From the NCBI RefSeq assembly GCF_017591425.1, contig NW_024465421.1:23821001-23885000 (forward strand): a stretch of 64,000 nt of DNA, given 5' to 3'. Position numbers and translations under genes: made by a program. The DNA comes from Ochotona curzoniae (taxonomy: Eukaryota > Chordata > Mammalia > Lagomorpha > Ochotonidae). The notes beneath the pieces were generated by a model. It made no database searches. It was given only the letters and a program-made list of their open reading frames with translations, and was not told where the DNA came from. This document shows, piece by piece, positions 51,401 through 63,400 of the stretch; the first letter of the stretch is position 1, and every line of letters begins with the position of its first letter.

Positions 51401-54400
51401 TGTGTGTGGTGGCCTGTCCGCACAGTGCTGGGGAGGGCTAGGACGGCGGCCACGTGGTGGTGGCTGGACCTGCTGTGCACGGGCGGTCCTGAACCTGTCC
51501 CTGTCTGTGCCTTCTGTTTCAGTGATCATTGAAAATCCCCTGATCCAAAGAAAAGACATGGAGAGAGAGGAACGATTCATGCCTGCCACTCCGAGGCGAG
51601 TCATCTGTGTGCCCGGACGGTCACTCCTAATGGCTTCTGTCGTGTTAGCGCTGGCCTTACAGTATTCTGTTTGAAAATTAGGGGTTTAATTTTCTCTCAC
51701 ACACTTACTTTTGATACAGTCACATAAAAATGGCTTTGCTTTTAGAACTTTGATATTAGATTTTTTTAAAAATTGACTCTAGTCGCATTAAAACTGAACA
51801 ATTAGAAAAAGGTCAATTTTACAACTTCTGTGTGTTTTTGTGGGACCTGCAAGGCAGTGGGGCCCACCCTGCAGACCTTGGGGGAGACTGGGGGCAGGCA
51901 GGGCGGCAGCTGTTGTGAGGCCAGCCTGTAGAGGGCGCCAAGGGCTCGGCAGCGCCTGCCTGAACAATGCTGTCCTTGGCTAGGCCACTCTGTGTGGAGA
52001 GAGAAATGGCAAGTCCTGTGCCTTCATTTGTTTATTTATTTATTTTAAATATTTATTTATAGGCCTGGCACAGTATTCTAGTGGCTAAAGTCCTTACCTT
52101 GCTTTAACCAGGATCCCACATGGGCACCAGTTTGTATCCCAGCTGTGCCCTGGGAAAGCAGCCTGGGACCCTGCACCCGCATGGGGGACTCGGAGAGGCT
52201 CCTGGCTCCTGGCTGTGGATCGGGTCAGCTCTGGCCATTGTGGCCATTTGGGGAGTGAACCAATGGATGGAAGATCTTCCTCTCTGTCTCTCCTTCTCTC
52301 TGTAAATGTGACTTTCCAATAATCGATCAATCAGTAAATCTCTTTGTTAAGATTTATTTTATTTTTATTTTAAAAGGCGGATATGCAGAGAGGAGGAAGA
52401 CCTTCTTTCCAATAGTTCACTCCCCAAGTGGCCGCAACGGCCGGTGCTGTGCTGATCTGAAGTCAGGAGCCAAGAGCCCCCTCCGGGTCTCCCACGCGGG
52501 TGCGGGGTCCCAAGGCTTTGGGCCGTCCTTGACTGCTTTCCCAGGCCACAGGCAGGGAGCTGGATGGGAAGTGGGGCTGCCGGGATATGAACTGGCACCC
52601 CAAGGCGAGGACTTTAGCTGTTACGCTATTGTGCCGGGCCCCAATCAATAAACCTGTAAAGATATATGTATTTATTAGAAGGCACATGTAGGAGGATGGA
52701 GGGGGCGAGGAGCAGGCAAGGTTCTCTCTGCTCTCGCGTCCCAGGCGTTCTGCAGCCAGTGCTGAGCCGCTCCGTGCCGTGGCTGCAGGGCCTGCGCTCG
52801 GCCCAAGCTCTGCGGGGGCACAGACACACCGCTGGGGAGCTGCAGCCCCAGAGCAGGCACTCCAGCACTGAAGCCACACAGCCTCACCAGCCCCATTTTT
52901 ACCTTTTTAGAACCACCTAAAGATTTTTAAAATTTATTTAAAATTTAGAAGTTTATTTTTATTTGAAAAACACATAGAGAGGTATCTTCCATCTGCTCAT
53001 TCCTCCAGTGCCCGCTGGTTCTGGCTTGGCCGGGCTGAAGCTGAAGGGCAGAAACGCCATCTGGCTCTCCCAGGCAGGCGGCAGGAGCCACCCTGCTCTG
53101 TGTCCCAGGATGCTCTAACAGGAGCCTGGATGTGGCGGGGCCTCGATCCGGTGGACGCCCGGTGTCCCAGGCAGTGTCCCAAGCTTCGCGTGTCGCACAG
53201 CTTTGCTCCCGCCCTGCAGTGCCAGAGTCCTCCGCCCGCGCATGGCAGAGAGGGGTAGAAGTCCAGAGTCCTGGGCGATGCCGGGCGGCTGCGTGCTGGG
53301 ACACAGGCTAGATGCGCAGCACGCTTTCTCACAGTGTAGACAAAAATGCTGCGCAGTGTTCTTCTGTTACAAAGTCAATAACGTGTGTGTGTTTCTGCAA
53401 CTTAGCGACTGTAAACTCCTGCTCAGTGAGAGTCACTCCACCCTGAACGTTTGTCCGGGTCACGGAGTGGACAGCAAGCTGCTTCCCTTGCTCCATTTGC
53501 CCGTTAAGGAGTCACGTGATTACTATGCCTTGGGTGACATCGTTGCCAACGGACGCACACTGGACGGGAGGATTGTTAATGTGCTGGCCGCTGTGAGGTC
53601 GGTGAGTGAAACCCCAACAAGACCAAGCGAACGGCAGGGTCAGGACCAGCTGGGCTCATTTTTCTTCGGTATCTTGGTAGTAAGATTAAGAGAATGATAA
53701 CACTGCTCATTGAAGGGAAGGTATCGTCTCATCTGAGAAGCAGTATCAAGATAAAATTGGTTTTGGATCCTAAGTGCAGCACAGATTCCTTATAAGTGAT
53801 TCCTTTGTGAGAGCTCAGGTTAAGCAAGGACACACGGCCCGGCACCATAGCGTAGTGGTTAAAGTCCTCGCCTTGGACGCGTCCTCTCTGTTTCTCCTCT
53901 CTGTCTATCTGGCTTTCCAATTAAAATAAATAAATATTAAAAAAAAAAAGGACACAAACAGAAAGGACGGGCTGACTGAGCGGAAGCCTGCACAGTTTTG
54001 GGGGTGTCCTCAGTGCTGCTCTGGGGCAGGGTGCCCGTGCGCACAGTGGGGCAGTCTGCGCGGGGTGCTGGAGCGTGGTCCTGCATTGCATCTGTGTCCG
54101 TCTCGGTTCACGGAGTTCTCAGCTCTGAAGCGACAGGGCGCAGGCGCAGAGGCGGACGTGGGAGCGACACTGCCGTACAGTAAAGCACGTGAGCAGCATC
54201 AGACGGGGATGTGGACGCGACGGAAAGAGGAGACACGGACGCTGGCACCTGGTGTCTCTGCCAACAGCTCAAGAAGCTGCCTTTTTATTTACTCAGACAC
54301 ATTTGATTATTCTGCTTTTAACTTTATGACCAAGTTGGCATGCATAAATGTTCAAACCATGAATTTTTGCTTCATGGTCGACCAGGTGTTCTTAAAGATA

Positions 54401-57400
54401 AGTCTCTAAGTTACTGTAATCAGTTTCCTCAAAGCAAGCCGTTCTTCGTGCTTCAGGAGTGGCATTGGGTGACAGCCACGACTCCAGGGCCGAGGCACAA
54501 GCAGTTACCTACTAATCAGCATCCATTCCCACTACAGTTCTGTTTCCACAACTTATCTGTCACTTAACGGGAGAAACACATCAGTCCCTGTGGGTGGCAG
54601 AAAGCAACCACTGAGCGAACACCACGGCTCTCGGGGTCTGTGCCAGCCGGGAGCTGCATCAGGAGTTGGAGTGAATGTCCGAGGCACTCCTGGGGGGGTG
54701 GGCTTCCCAGCTGGACATCAGGCCCAGCGCCTTCTGTGGGACACCCGCCCGGCGTCCTCTTTCCCATGTCACTTTGTTTCCGTGCTCTGCACCTTCACGC
54801 TGCAAGGAAGTGGTGTTGATGTCTGCTGAGTTCACTCTGGACCACAGAAACCATTCCATGGTCACATGCTCTGTGCGAGGATGAGGTCCTGGCTCCCTCC
54901 CTGCTGACCCAGCTCCTTACTGACGCCAGGAAATGTCCAAGTCCGTGGGTCCCGCCAGCCCCGGGAGGCCCCTGGACTGGGCTCTCAGCCCGGCTCGGCC
55001 GAGCCTCTGTGCTGGTGTATGAAGTGGGCCGGCAGGTGGAAGCTCGCTCTCTCTAACTCTCTCCAGATATACATATATATGATTTTATACTATATTCTAT
55101 GGTATAAAAACTTTATATTATTACTTATATTTCATATATCATTAATTATTATGTTATAGATATCTTATATTTTATTATTTGTATATTTTATATTTATTAC
55201 ATAAGGCATTATAAAAACTATATTTTATAATATATTTTACAAATACATATATGCATATTTCATATATATATGACAATGTTTGTTCCAACTTTGAGGAGTC
55301 TGTACAGCTGCTCCCAAGGGCCTGTCATGGCACTTTTGTCCTTAGCCTGAACACGGCTGCCTTGCTCTCCCTAAAGTGTGTAATTTTTAAAAAAAAAATT
55401 ATTTATTTTTATTGGGAAGGCAGAATTACAGAGAGGAGGAGAGACAGAGAAGATCTTCTGTTCTCTGGTTCACTCCTCAAGTGAGCACAACGGCTGGAGC
55501 TGAGCCGATCTGAAGCCAGGAGCCTGGAGTTCCTCCAGGTCTCCCACGCGGGTGCAGGGTCCCAAGGCTTTGGGCCGTCCTCCACTGCTTTCCCAGGCCA
55601 CAGGCAGGGAGCTGGATGGGAAGCAGAGCAGCCGGGATTAGAACTGGCACCCATATGGGATCCTGGCACGTCCAAGGTGAGGACTTTAGCTGCTAGGCTA
55701 TGGTGCTGGGCCTGAAGTGTGTAATTTATCTTCAGCTAAATAGTCTTAGAGTTGAAAGCTACTTTTAAGTCATGAAATAAATATCAATGGGTCATGCTGT
55801 TTTAGTATTATTTTATGTTCAGAAGGTAAACATTGACTATTTCCGTCAACAAATATTTAAGAACTTTATAATTAGAAAAAAAAATAATGATTTCCTTCAA
55901 TTTCCAAGATTGGAGAGAAAAAACACTTTACAACTTCAGATCGAAGAAAAGGCCAGAGGTGTGAAGTCAGACTCTACGATGAGACAGAGTCTTCATTCCC
56001 CCTGACGTGGTAAACTCCCCCACCCGCCCTGGTCCCCCCTGTGCAGTCACCGCCCCCACCCGCCCTGGTCCCCCCAGTGCGGTCACCTCCCCCACCTGCC
56101 CTCCCCCAGTGCGGTCACCTCCCCCACCTGCCCTCCCCCCAGTGCGGTCACCTCCCCCACCTGCCCTCCCCCCAGTGCGGTCACCTCCCCCATCTGCCCA
56201 ACAGATTCTGCCATTGCCGCTCAGACAGCATGTGCACTGTGTCAGACTAAGTTGGCTAAGTTGGCTGTTTGGTGACCAGTTAGTTTTAGTTTTGTATTCT
56301 GAGAATGGGATGCTGATGATAACCAAGCCAGACTTGTCAGGGTCCTGAGCAGTGAGGGAAAGCAGTGCTGGGAGAGTGGGGAAGGGCTGCACCACGAAGC
56401 CCTCCAGGGCACAGGAGGCCCTCGGTGCCACAGGAAACCAGCAAGGAAGTGTTCCTGACCCATCCAGTTCCCTGAGCAGTTTACCCATAGTAGGCCTGCC
56501 CTGGTGCTCCGACGGTGGACGGTCAGTCTGCATTCCTCATCCCCAGGGGCAACTTGCATGTGATGACCTAAAGGAGCGACCAGTTGAGTGTGCACTGAGG
56601 GAGTGAGTGTGCACTGAGGGAGTGAGTGTGCACTGAGGGAGTGAGGGATCCACAGTGCTCAGTGTTCCTCAGGGCAGACTGCAGGCAGCAGCACCCCTGC
56701 CCAGGCAGCAGCACCCCCCCCCCCAGGCAGCAGCACCCCCCCTGCCCAGGCAGCAGCACCCCCCCTGCCCAGGCAGCAGCAGCCCCCCTGCCCAGGCAGC
56801 AGCACCCCCCCCTGCCCAGGCAGCACCCCCTCCCCTGCCCAGGCAGCAGCACCCCCCTGCCCAGGCAGCACACGCCCCTGCCCAGGCAGCACACCCCCCC
56901 TGCCCAGGCAGCACACGCCCCTGCCCAGGCAGCAGCAGCCCCCCTGCCCAGGCAGCACACGCCCCTGCCCAGGCAGCAGCAGCCCTGGCCATGGAAGCAG
57001 TCCCTGTGTCTGTGTAGTAGATAGGTTGCCACTACTGGCTTTGTTCTAACGCGGCCCTCTTGTTCTGCTCCTCTTGAAACACCCGCAGTTGGGATAATGA
57101 GTCCATTCTGCTTGTCCAGAGCTGGATTCCAGGAGAAACAGGTATTGTAGCTCAGTGGCAGGGCTAAGTATTTGTCATTATTTTATTCTTTGATAAAGCA
57201 ATTTAAACTGACCCTTCTCCCAACAGTAATATTTGCTGCAGATGTAAGAATAAGTTTTGACAAATTCAGAAACTGCATGACAGCCACCATCATCTCAAAG
57301 ACCATCATTACAGCTGACCCAGGTAAAAGCGCTCGGACACTCCTCATTCATTTGGAAATGATGGCGGACAAAATTTTGTGCAGTATATTTAAGAGTAGAT

Positions 57401-60400
57401 TTAATTTGAGCTAAAAGTAAAAAATGCCTTATAATGACATTTAAAAAAATTAAGATGAGCTATATCTTTAATATCTTTGCTAGAGAAATGTGAAAACACA
57501 TGTATTTGAACAGTGTTGTCCCTTGTCATGATTTTTAAAAGGTCAGTGTTATTTATGGGATTACCTAAGTGATTGACGAGGCTAAATTCTGTTTTGCTAG
57601 CAAACAGCACCTGTGTGTGTGGCAGCATTGGCTTGTTCCTGTAGATGAAGCCAGCGGCTCCCAGCAGTTGCAGGCAGGGCACGAGGCTGGGCAGCGGGCA
57701 AAGCAAGGCGCCTGGTACGCTAAGGTGCGGCGTAACTGCCAGGAGTGATGCACTGCTGGACCAGAGCAGCCGGGCACCTCCTCAAGGTCATGTCAGCAGG
57801 AGGGACTTCCCAGGGTCACAGGCGCAATGTAACACAGGCTCAGGAACTGGCGTCTGGCTTAGTAGCTGGGTGGCAGCAGGAGTCCCACAATTCCTCCCTT
57901 CCTCCCTCCTCCCTTCCTCCCTTCCTCACTTCCTCGCTCCTCCCTCCCTTCCTTCTTTCCTTCCTTTCATCCCTCCTTTTTTATTTATTTGAAAGGCAAA
58001 CAAAGAGAAGAAGAGACAGGAGAGAGATTTTCTGTTCACTCCCAAAACTGACACAGTGGCTGGAGTTGATTCAAGCTGAAGCCAGGAGCCTGGAACTCCA
58101 TCCAGGTCTCTCCCTGGTGGCAGGGACCCACGCACCTGGATCATTGCCCACTGCTTTCCCGGGATTTTAGCAGTAACCTGGATTGGCACCAGTGCTCTGA
58201 GCCGGAGTGCTGGTGTCCCCAGTGTGGCTCAGCGTGCTGTGCTACAGCAGCCCACAGCAGCCCGGGTCCTGGTGTCTGTACCTGCTGCTCCTGCAGGCCC
58301 TGCCAGACGGTGGTGCTCGCCCCAGCTCTGAGCTCCTTGCCACCATGTAAGAGACCCCCTTGGCTCTGCCCTAACCAGGGGCTGGTGCCGGCAGATGGGA
58401 GTGTTCTACGTCTGTCTGTCTCTCAAATAAATACATTACTAGTTTGGTTTCCGATGAATAACTTGGCACTGAGATTTTGAAATGCAGAGCTGGCATTGTG
58501 GTACAGCACGTTAACCAGTGCCCTCACTGCTGTTCTGCCTTCACATAAAGAAATACAGTTTTTTGAGATTTAATTATTTTATTTGAAGGTCAGAGTTAGA
58601 GAGAGAAAAGGTCTTCTGCCCAGTGGTGTCCTCTCCAGGTGGCCTCAATGCCAGCTGGACCAGGCCCCAGCCAGGAGCCAGGAGCTTTTTCTGATCTTTT
58701 CTGCGGGTTTTGGGGCCCAGACACTTGGAGCATTGTCTGCTGCATTTCCAGGCTACAAGTAGGGAGTTGAATTGGAAGTGGAGGCCCTGGTGCAGTAGCC
58801 TAGCAAATAAAGTCCTTGCCTTGAGAGTGCTGGGATCCCATATGGGCGCCAGTTCTAATCCCGGCAGCTCCACTTCCCATCCAGCTCCCTGCCTGTGGCC
58901 TGGGAAAGCAGTCAGGGGATGGCTCAAGGCCTTGGGACCCTGCACCCGTGTGGGAGACCCCGTCTCCAGTGATCCTGGCTTTGGATCAGCACAGCTCCTG
59001 CCATTGTGACCACTTGGACAGATAATCTTCCTCTCTTCCTCTCTTCCTCTCCTCTCTGTAAATTTGCCTTTCCAAGAGAAAGAAATAAGTCTTAAAAAAA
59101 AAAAAAAAGAATTACCGAAGGAAGGAGACAGAATAAGCAAGAAAGTTCTCTGTGTTGGTTCACTCCCCCAAGTGACCGCAACAGCTAGAGCTGAGCTGAT
59201 CCAGAGCCAGGAGCCTCCTCTGGGCCTCCCACGTGGGTGCAGGGTCCCGAGGCCTTGAGCCACCCCCTGACTGCTTTCCCAGGCCACAGCGGGGAGCTGG
59301 ATGGGAAATAGAGCCGCTGGGACACAGACCAGCACTCACATGGGATGCCAGATGTGGAGGCTTAGCCTACTGTGCTGTGGTGCTGGACCCTAGAAAGCAT
59401 CTTTTAAAAAATATTTATTTATTTATCTCCAAGGTAGAGTTATAGGGAAAGAGAGAGACAGAGAGACTGGGAAAGACAAATGGTTAAGTACATCTGTCTA
59501 TCTCTCTCTGTCCAACTAAGTGTTTAAAAATTAAAAATAGAAGGGAGGGGAGTGCAGTGAGTCTTAGTGCCGGCGTGTGCTGTGCACTCCCGCTCAAGCC
59601 TCCGTTTGCCGCGCTGGCCAGTTCTCCTGGAGCCTCTCTCTCCAGGCTCACCGCCAGCCGTGTGCTCAGTTCTGGGTCCGCAGCTAACCGCCCAGCAGAG
59701 GAGACCAGCGGGCAGGAAAACAGCACAGGGTCAGGAACTCAGCGAGCCCAGGCTGCCCGCTTCCAGGGGACGGCAGTCAGAGCTGGGCTGGAGAGAGACC
59801 TGGGGCACGGCAGAGTGGCCTCGTGTGGCACGGTGGGCTGAGCCACCGCTTGTGACACTGGGCTCACATAAAGCTGGGAACGCAGTGGGGACAGTGCCCA
59901 TGCTTGGGCCCCTGTGCCACACGTGAGACAAGACGCCCCCCTCTCCTACCCCCCAGATGAGCTGTCGCGGTGGCTGGGGAGTGAGCCAGTGCGTGCAAGA
60001 TCTCTCCCTCTCCGTCTCTCCCTTCCTCTTTCTGTAACTCTGATTTTCAAATAAAAACAAAACAAAAATTCCCCCCCTCAAAAAAACAAGTAGCATAAGT
60101 GTGTATGTTTTAGGGGTGAACTTGATATAGGGAAAACTTTTAAGTTTATTTTTATTGGAAAGGTACATTTACAGAAAGAAGCAGAGACAAAGATCTATCC
60201 ACCGGTACACTCCCCAAGTGGCCGCAATGGCTGGAACTCAGCTTATCCAAAGCCAGGAACCTCTTCCACTCTTCCGGGTCTCCCACACAGGTGCAGGTCC
60301 CAAGGCTTTGGGCCGTCCTCCACTGCTTTCCCAGGCCACAGGCAGGGAGCTGGATGGGAAGTGGAGCTGCCGGGAGACAAACCTTCAGCCATGTGGGATC

Positions 60401-63400
60401 CCAGCTCTTGCAAGGCGAGGATTTAGCCACTAGGCCATTGTGCCGGGCTCAAAACTGAGCTGCCAGGTGGTCAGCAGGGTTCAGCATCCCATATTCACTG
60501 ACAAGGTCCACCTCCAGCAGCTTGCCCTGGTTTCTGGGCCCTAACTCAGCAAGTGCTCCTCTCTGAGGCCACTCCTGCCCCGGGGAGTCATGTCTAGAAG
60601 TCATGGGGATGGTTTGTGGGCTCTTCACGTAGGGAGTGGGGTGTGGGAGTCATGTGAGAGCGTCAGGAAGTCACTTTACTGACAAACGTACATATCCCGA
60701 TTTGAGGAGCAAGGCTTTGAAGGAACCATTTTATAAAACATTTTTTGTTCCTTTCAGGAAAAGCAATGCATATACAATTGAAAAATACATAAAAGCATAA
60801 CAAGCAGTAAAATAGCGCCCATTTTGGACGCTCTCAGGCAACTGCACCTGCGTGAGTGTTCTGAGTCAGAGGTGCCGGCACTGCTGTCCACGCCACACTG
60901 CCCCCGATGCCTGGCACAGCCTCGCCTTGGTGGGAGCGCCCCCCAATGCCCGGCACAGCCTCGCCTTGGTGGGAGCGCCCCCCGATGCCCGGCACAGCCT
61001 CGCCGTGGTGGGAGCGCCCCCCGATGCCCGGCACAGCCTCTCCTTGGTGGGAGCGCCCCCCCGATGCCTGGCAATGCCTAACATGCTGTGTGCTTGTGTC
61101 CTAAAAATCTTTAATTTTTTCTGTTAAAAGTAATTCCAGAATGTTCACATGATTTAAAAAATGTTTGCTTTTCACTTACTGCGCATGTTCAATTTAAGAT
61201 ATGCCGGAAGCTAACGTTCTACTGAAATTTATAAAAGGAAATAAAGAAGCAAGTGTCTTGGATGATAAAATTGACAGTTATTTGAGAGACTCCGTAAATT
61301 GTAAGTAGTGATTCTTTAAATATTTGATTTTTTTGAAGGCCAACATTGAGCCTGCATGAGTTTGTAAAGATTTATTTTGTTTTATTTTTTTTTATTGGAA
61401 AAGCAGATTTACAGAGAGAAGGAAATACAGAAAAAGATCTTCTGTTAGCTGGGATACTCCTAAATGGCCACAATGGTTGGAACTCAGCCAGTCCAAAGCC
61501 AGGAACTTCTTCCGGGTCTCCCACGCGGGTGCAGGGTCCCAAAGCTTTGGGCCGTCCTCGACTGCTTTCCCAGGCCACGGGCAGGGAGCTGGAAGGGAAG
61601 CGGGGCTGCCGGGATTAGAACCGGCGCCCATATGGGATCCCGGGCGTGCAAGGCGAGGACCTTAACCACTGCGCCACCGTGCCGGGCCCTCATCAGTTTT
61701 AATATAGCAAATGTAGTATTTTTTATTACTTAATTTAAGCTACAAAATGTTCCCACTTGATTTGAGATTTTTATTTGTTCACAATTTGTTGTGGTTCTGG
61801 AAGTGTATATTTAGCTCCTTATTTCTAGTGGGCACGATCGTTGATGTGTACACAGTGGGTCAGCTGAGGGCGAAGGCGCTGCAGCAGCAAGGGAAAGCCG
61901 AGCCCCTGTGCGGCCTGCTGTACGCTTACATCTCGGCGCTGAGCATCGACGACGCATCTGCTAAAGTAGTACGCCGCAGGTGGTAAGGAGCCAGATATTC
62001 CTAACAGTTCATTCCTGCAAGAAACGGTTATCGTTGGTAAATTTGAAACTATTAATTTAAAGCCATTTTTGTAGGTAACAGTGATATGAATCTAAGAGAA
62101 ATCTATGAATGAACAAGCCATACTGTAAAGTTTTCATGGCAAATATTTAGATTCACACATTATAATTTATTTTTCTAAAAAAAGATTTATTTATTTTTAT
62201 TACAAAGTCAGAAATACAGAGAGGAGAGACAGAGAGGAAGATCTTCCGTCCGATGATTCACTCCCCAAGTGAGCGCAACGGCCGATGCTATGCCGATCCA
62301 GAGCCAGGAGCCTCTTCCGGGTCTCCCACGCGGGTGCAGGGTCCCAAGGCTTTGGGCCGTCCTCGACTGCTTTCCCGGGCCACAGGCAGGGAGCTGGATG
62401 AGAAGCAGGACTCCTGGGATATGAACAGGCACCCATATGGGATCCCGATGTGTTCAAGGCGAGGACTTTAACTGCTCGGCTACTGTGCCGGGCCCTAGCC
62501 AGACACTTAATGTGGGATATGACATGAAGGCTGCCATTTCCCACAGGAGCATAATGACAGTGTTTAAATATCTCCAGCTACCCAGTGCAGTCGGCTGCCA
62601 CCTCTGCAGGGTTGCATGCACTCCACAGAGGGCACATCCCAGGAGAGTCCATCCTCGTGCCTACACAGTGCTTGGCAAGGAATGTCTACAATGTGACAGT
62701 GTAAAGCTTCCTGTGGCCTTTGGCATTGGAATGTTTGTTATTGCGAGAGTTCTGAATCTACATGGGATTGTGAAACAGTACAGAACGGTCCCGGGGAGCA
62801 TTTCACAAGGTGCGGTAGCTGTCACAGGACCTTGACCTTCCCTGGCTCCGCCTATCTTCGTGAGTCAGCATGTTCCCTGGTGCCTCACCGACTGTGGCAG
62901 CAGAGAAGATGGCCACCTGCAGATTCTAGGCGTGTGTGATGCTGTATGCGTAGTCTGAAGTCAAGCCCACTTGAGCAACACGGAATAGCACGAGACGCCA
63001 TTGAAGACAGTGTCTCGCCAGCAGTACTGCAGCGCTTAGGGTTTGTCCCTGCCTGGTTCTGCAGGGCCTCTGTGTAGAGACTGCAGACTGAGCGCAGCAT
63101 GCCAAGTGAGCTGACCCCAGACCCAATTTCTAGGCACGGGCATGACCCCTGACCTCCAAGCTTCCAGGCACGGAATTCAGGTGCACGCAGCCACATCACA
63201 AGGAGCGGTTAGAACAGAGCGGGTCCTGGCACAGCTGTGCGGGAGGGAGGGCACAGCTGAGATGGAGCGAGCTCAGGGCTGAGCCGGGTCCCCAGCAGGG
63301 CGGAGGAGTGAGAGTGGACTGCTGCGCCCAGCCCGGCGAGGAGACGCTGGCAGTGGCCGTGTACAAAGTGCTTCATCCTGGTTGCTGTCTCACGCGGCAG

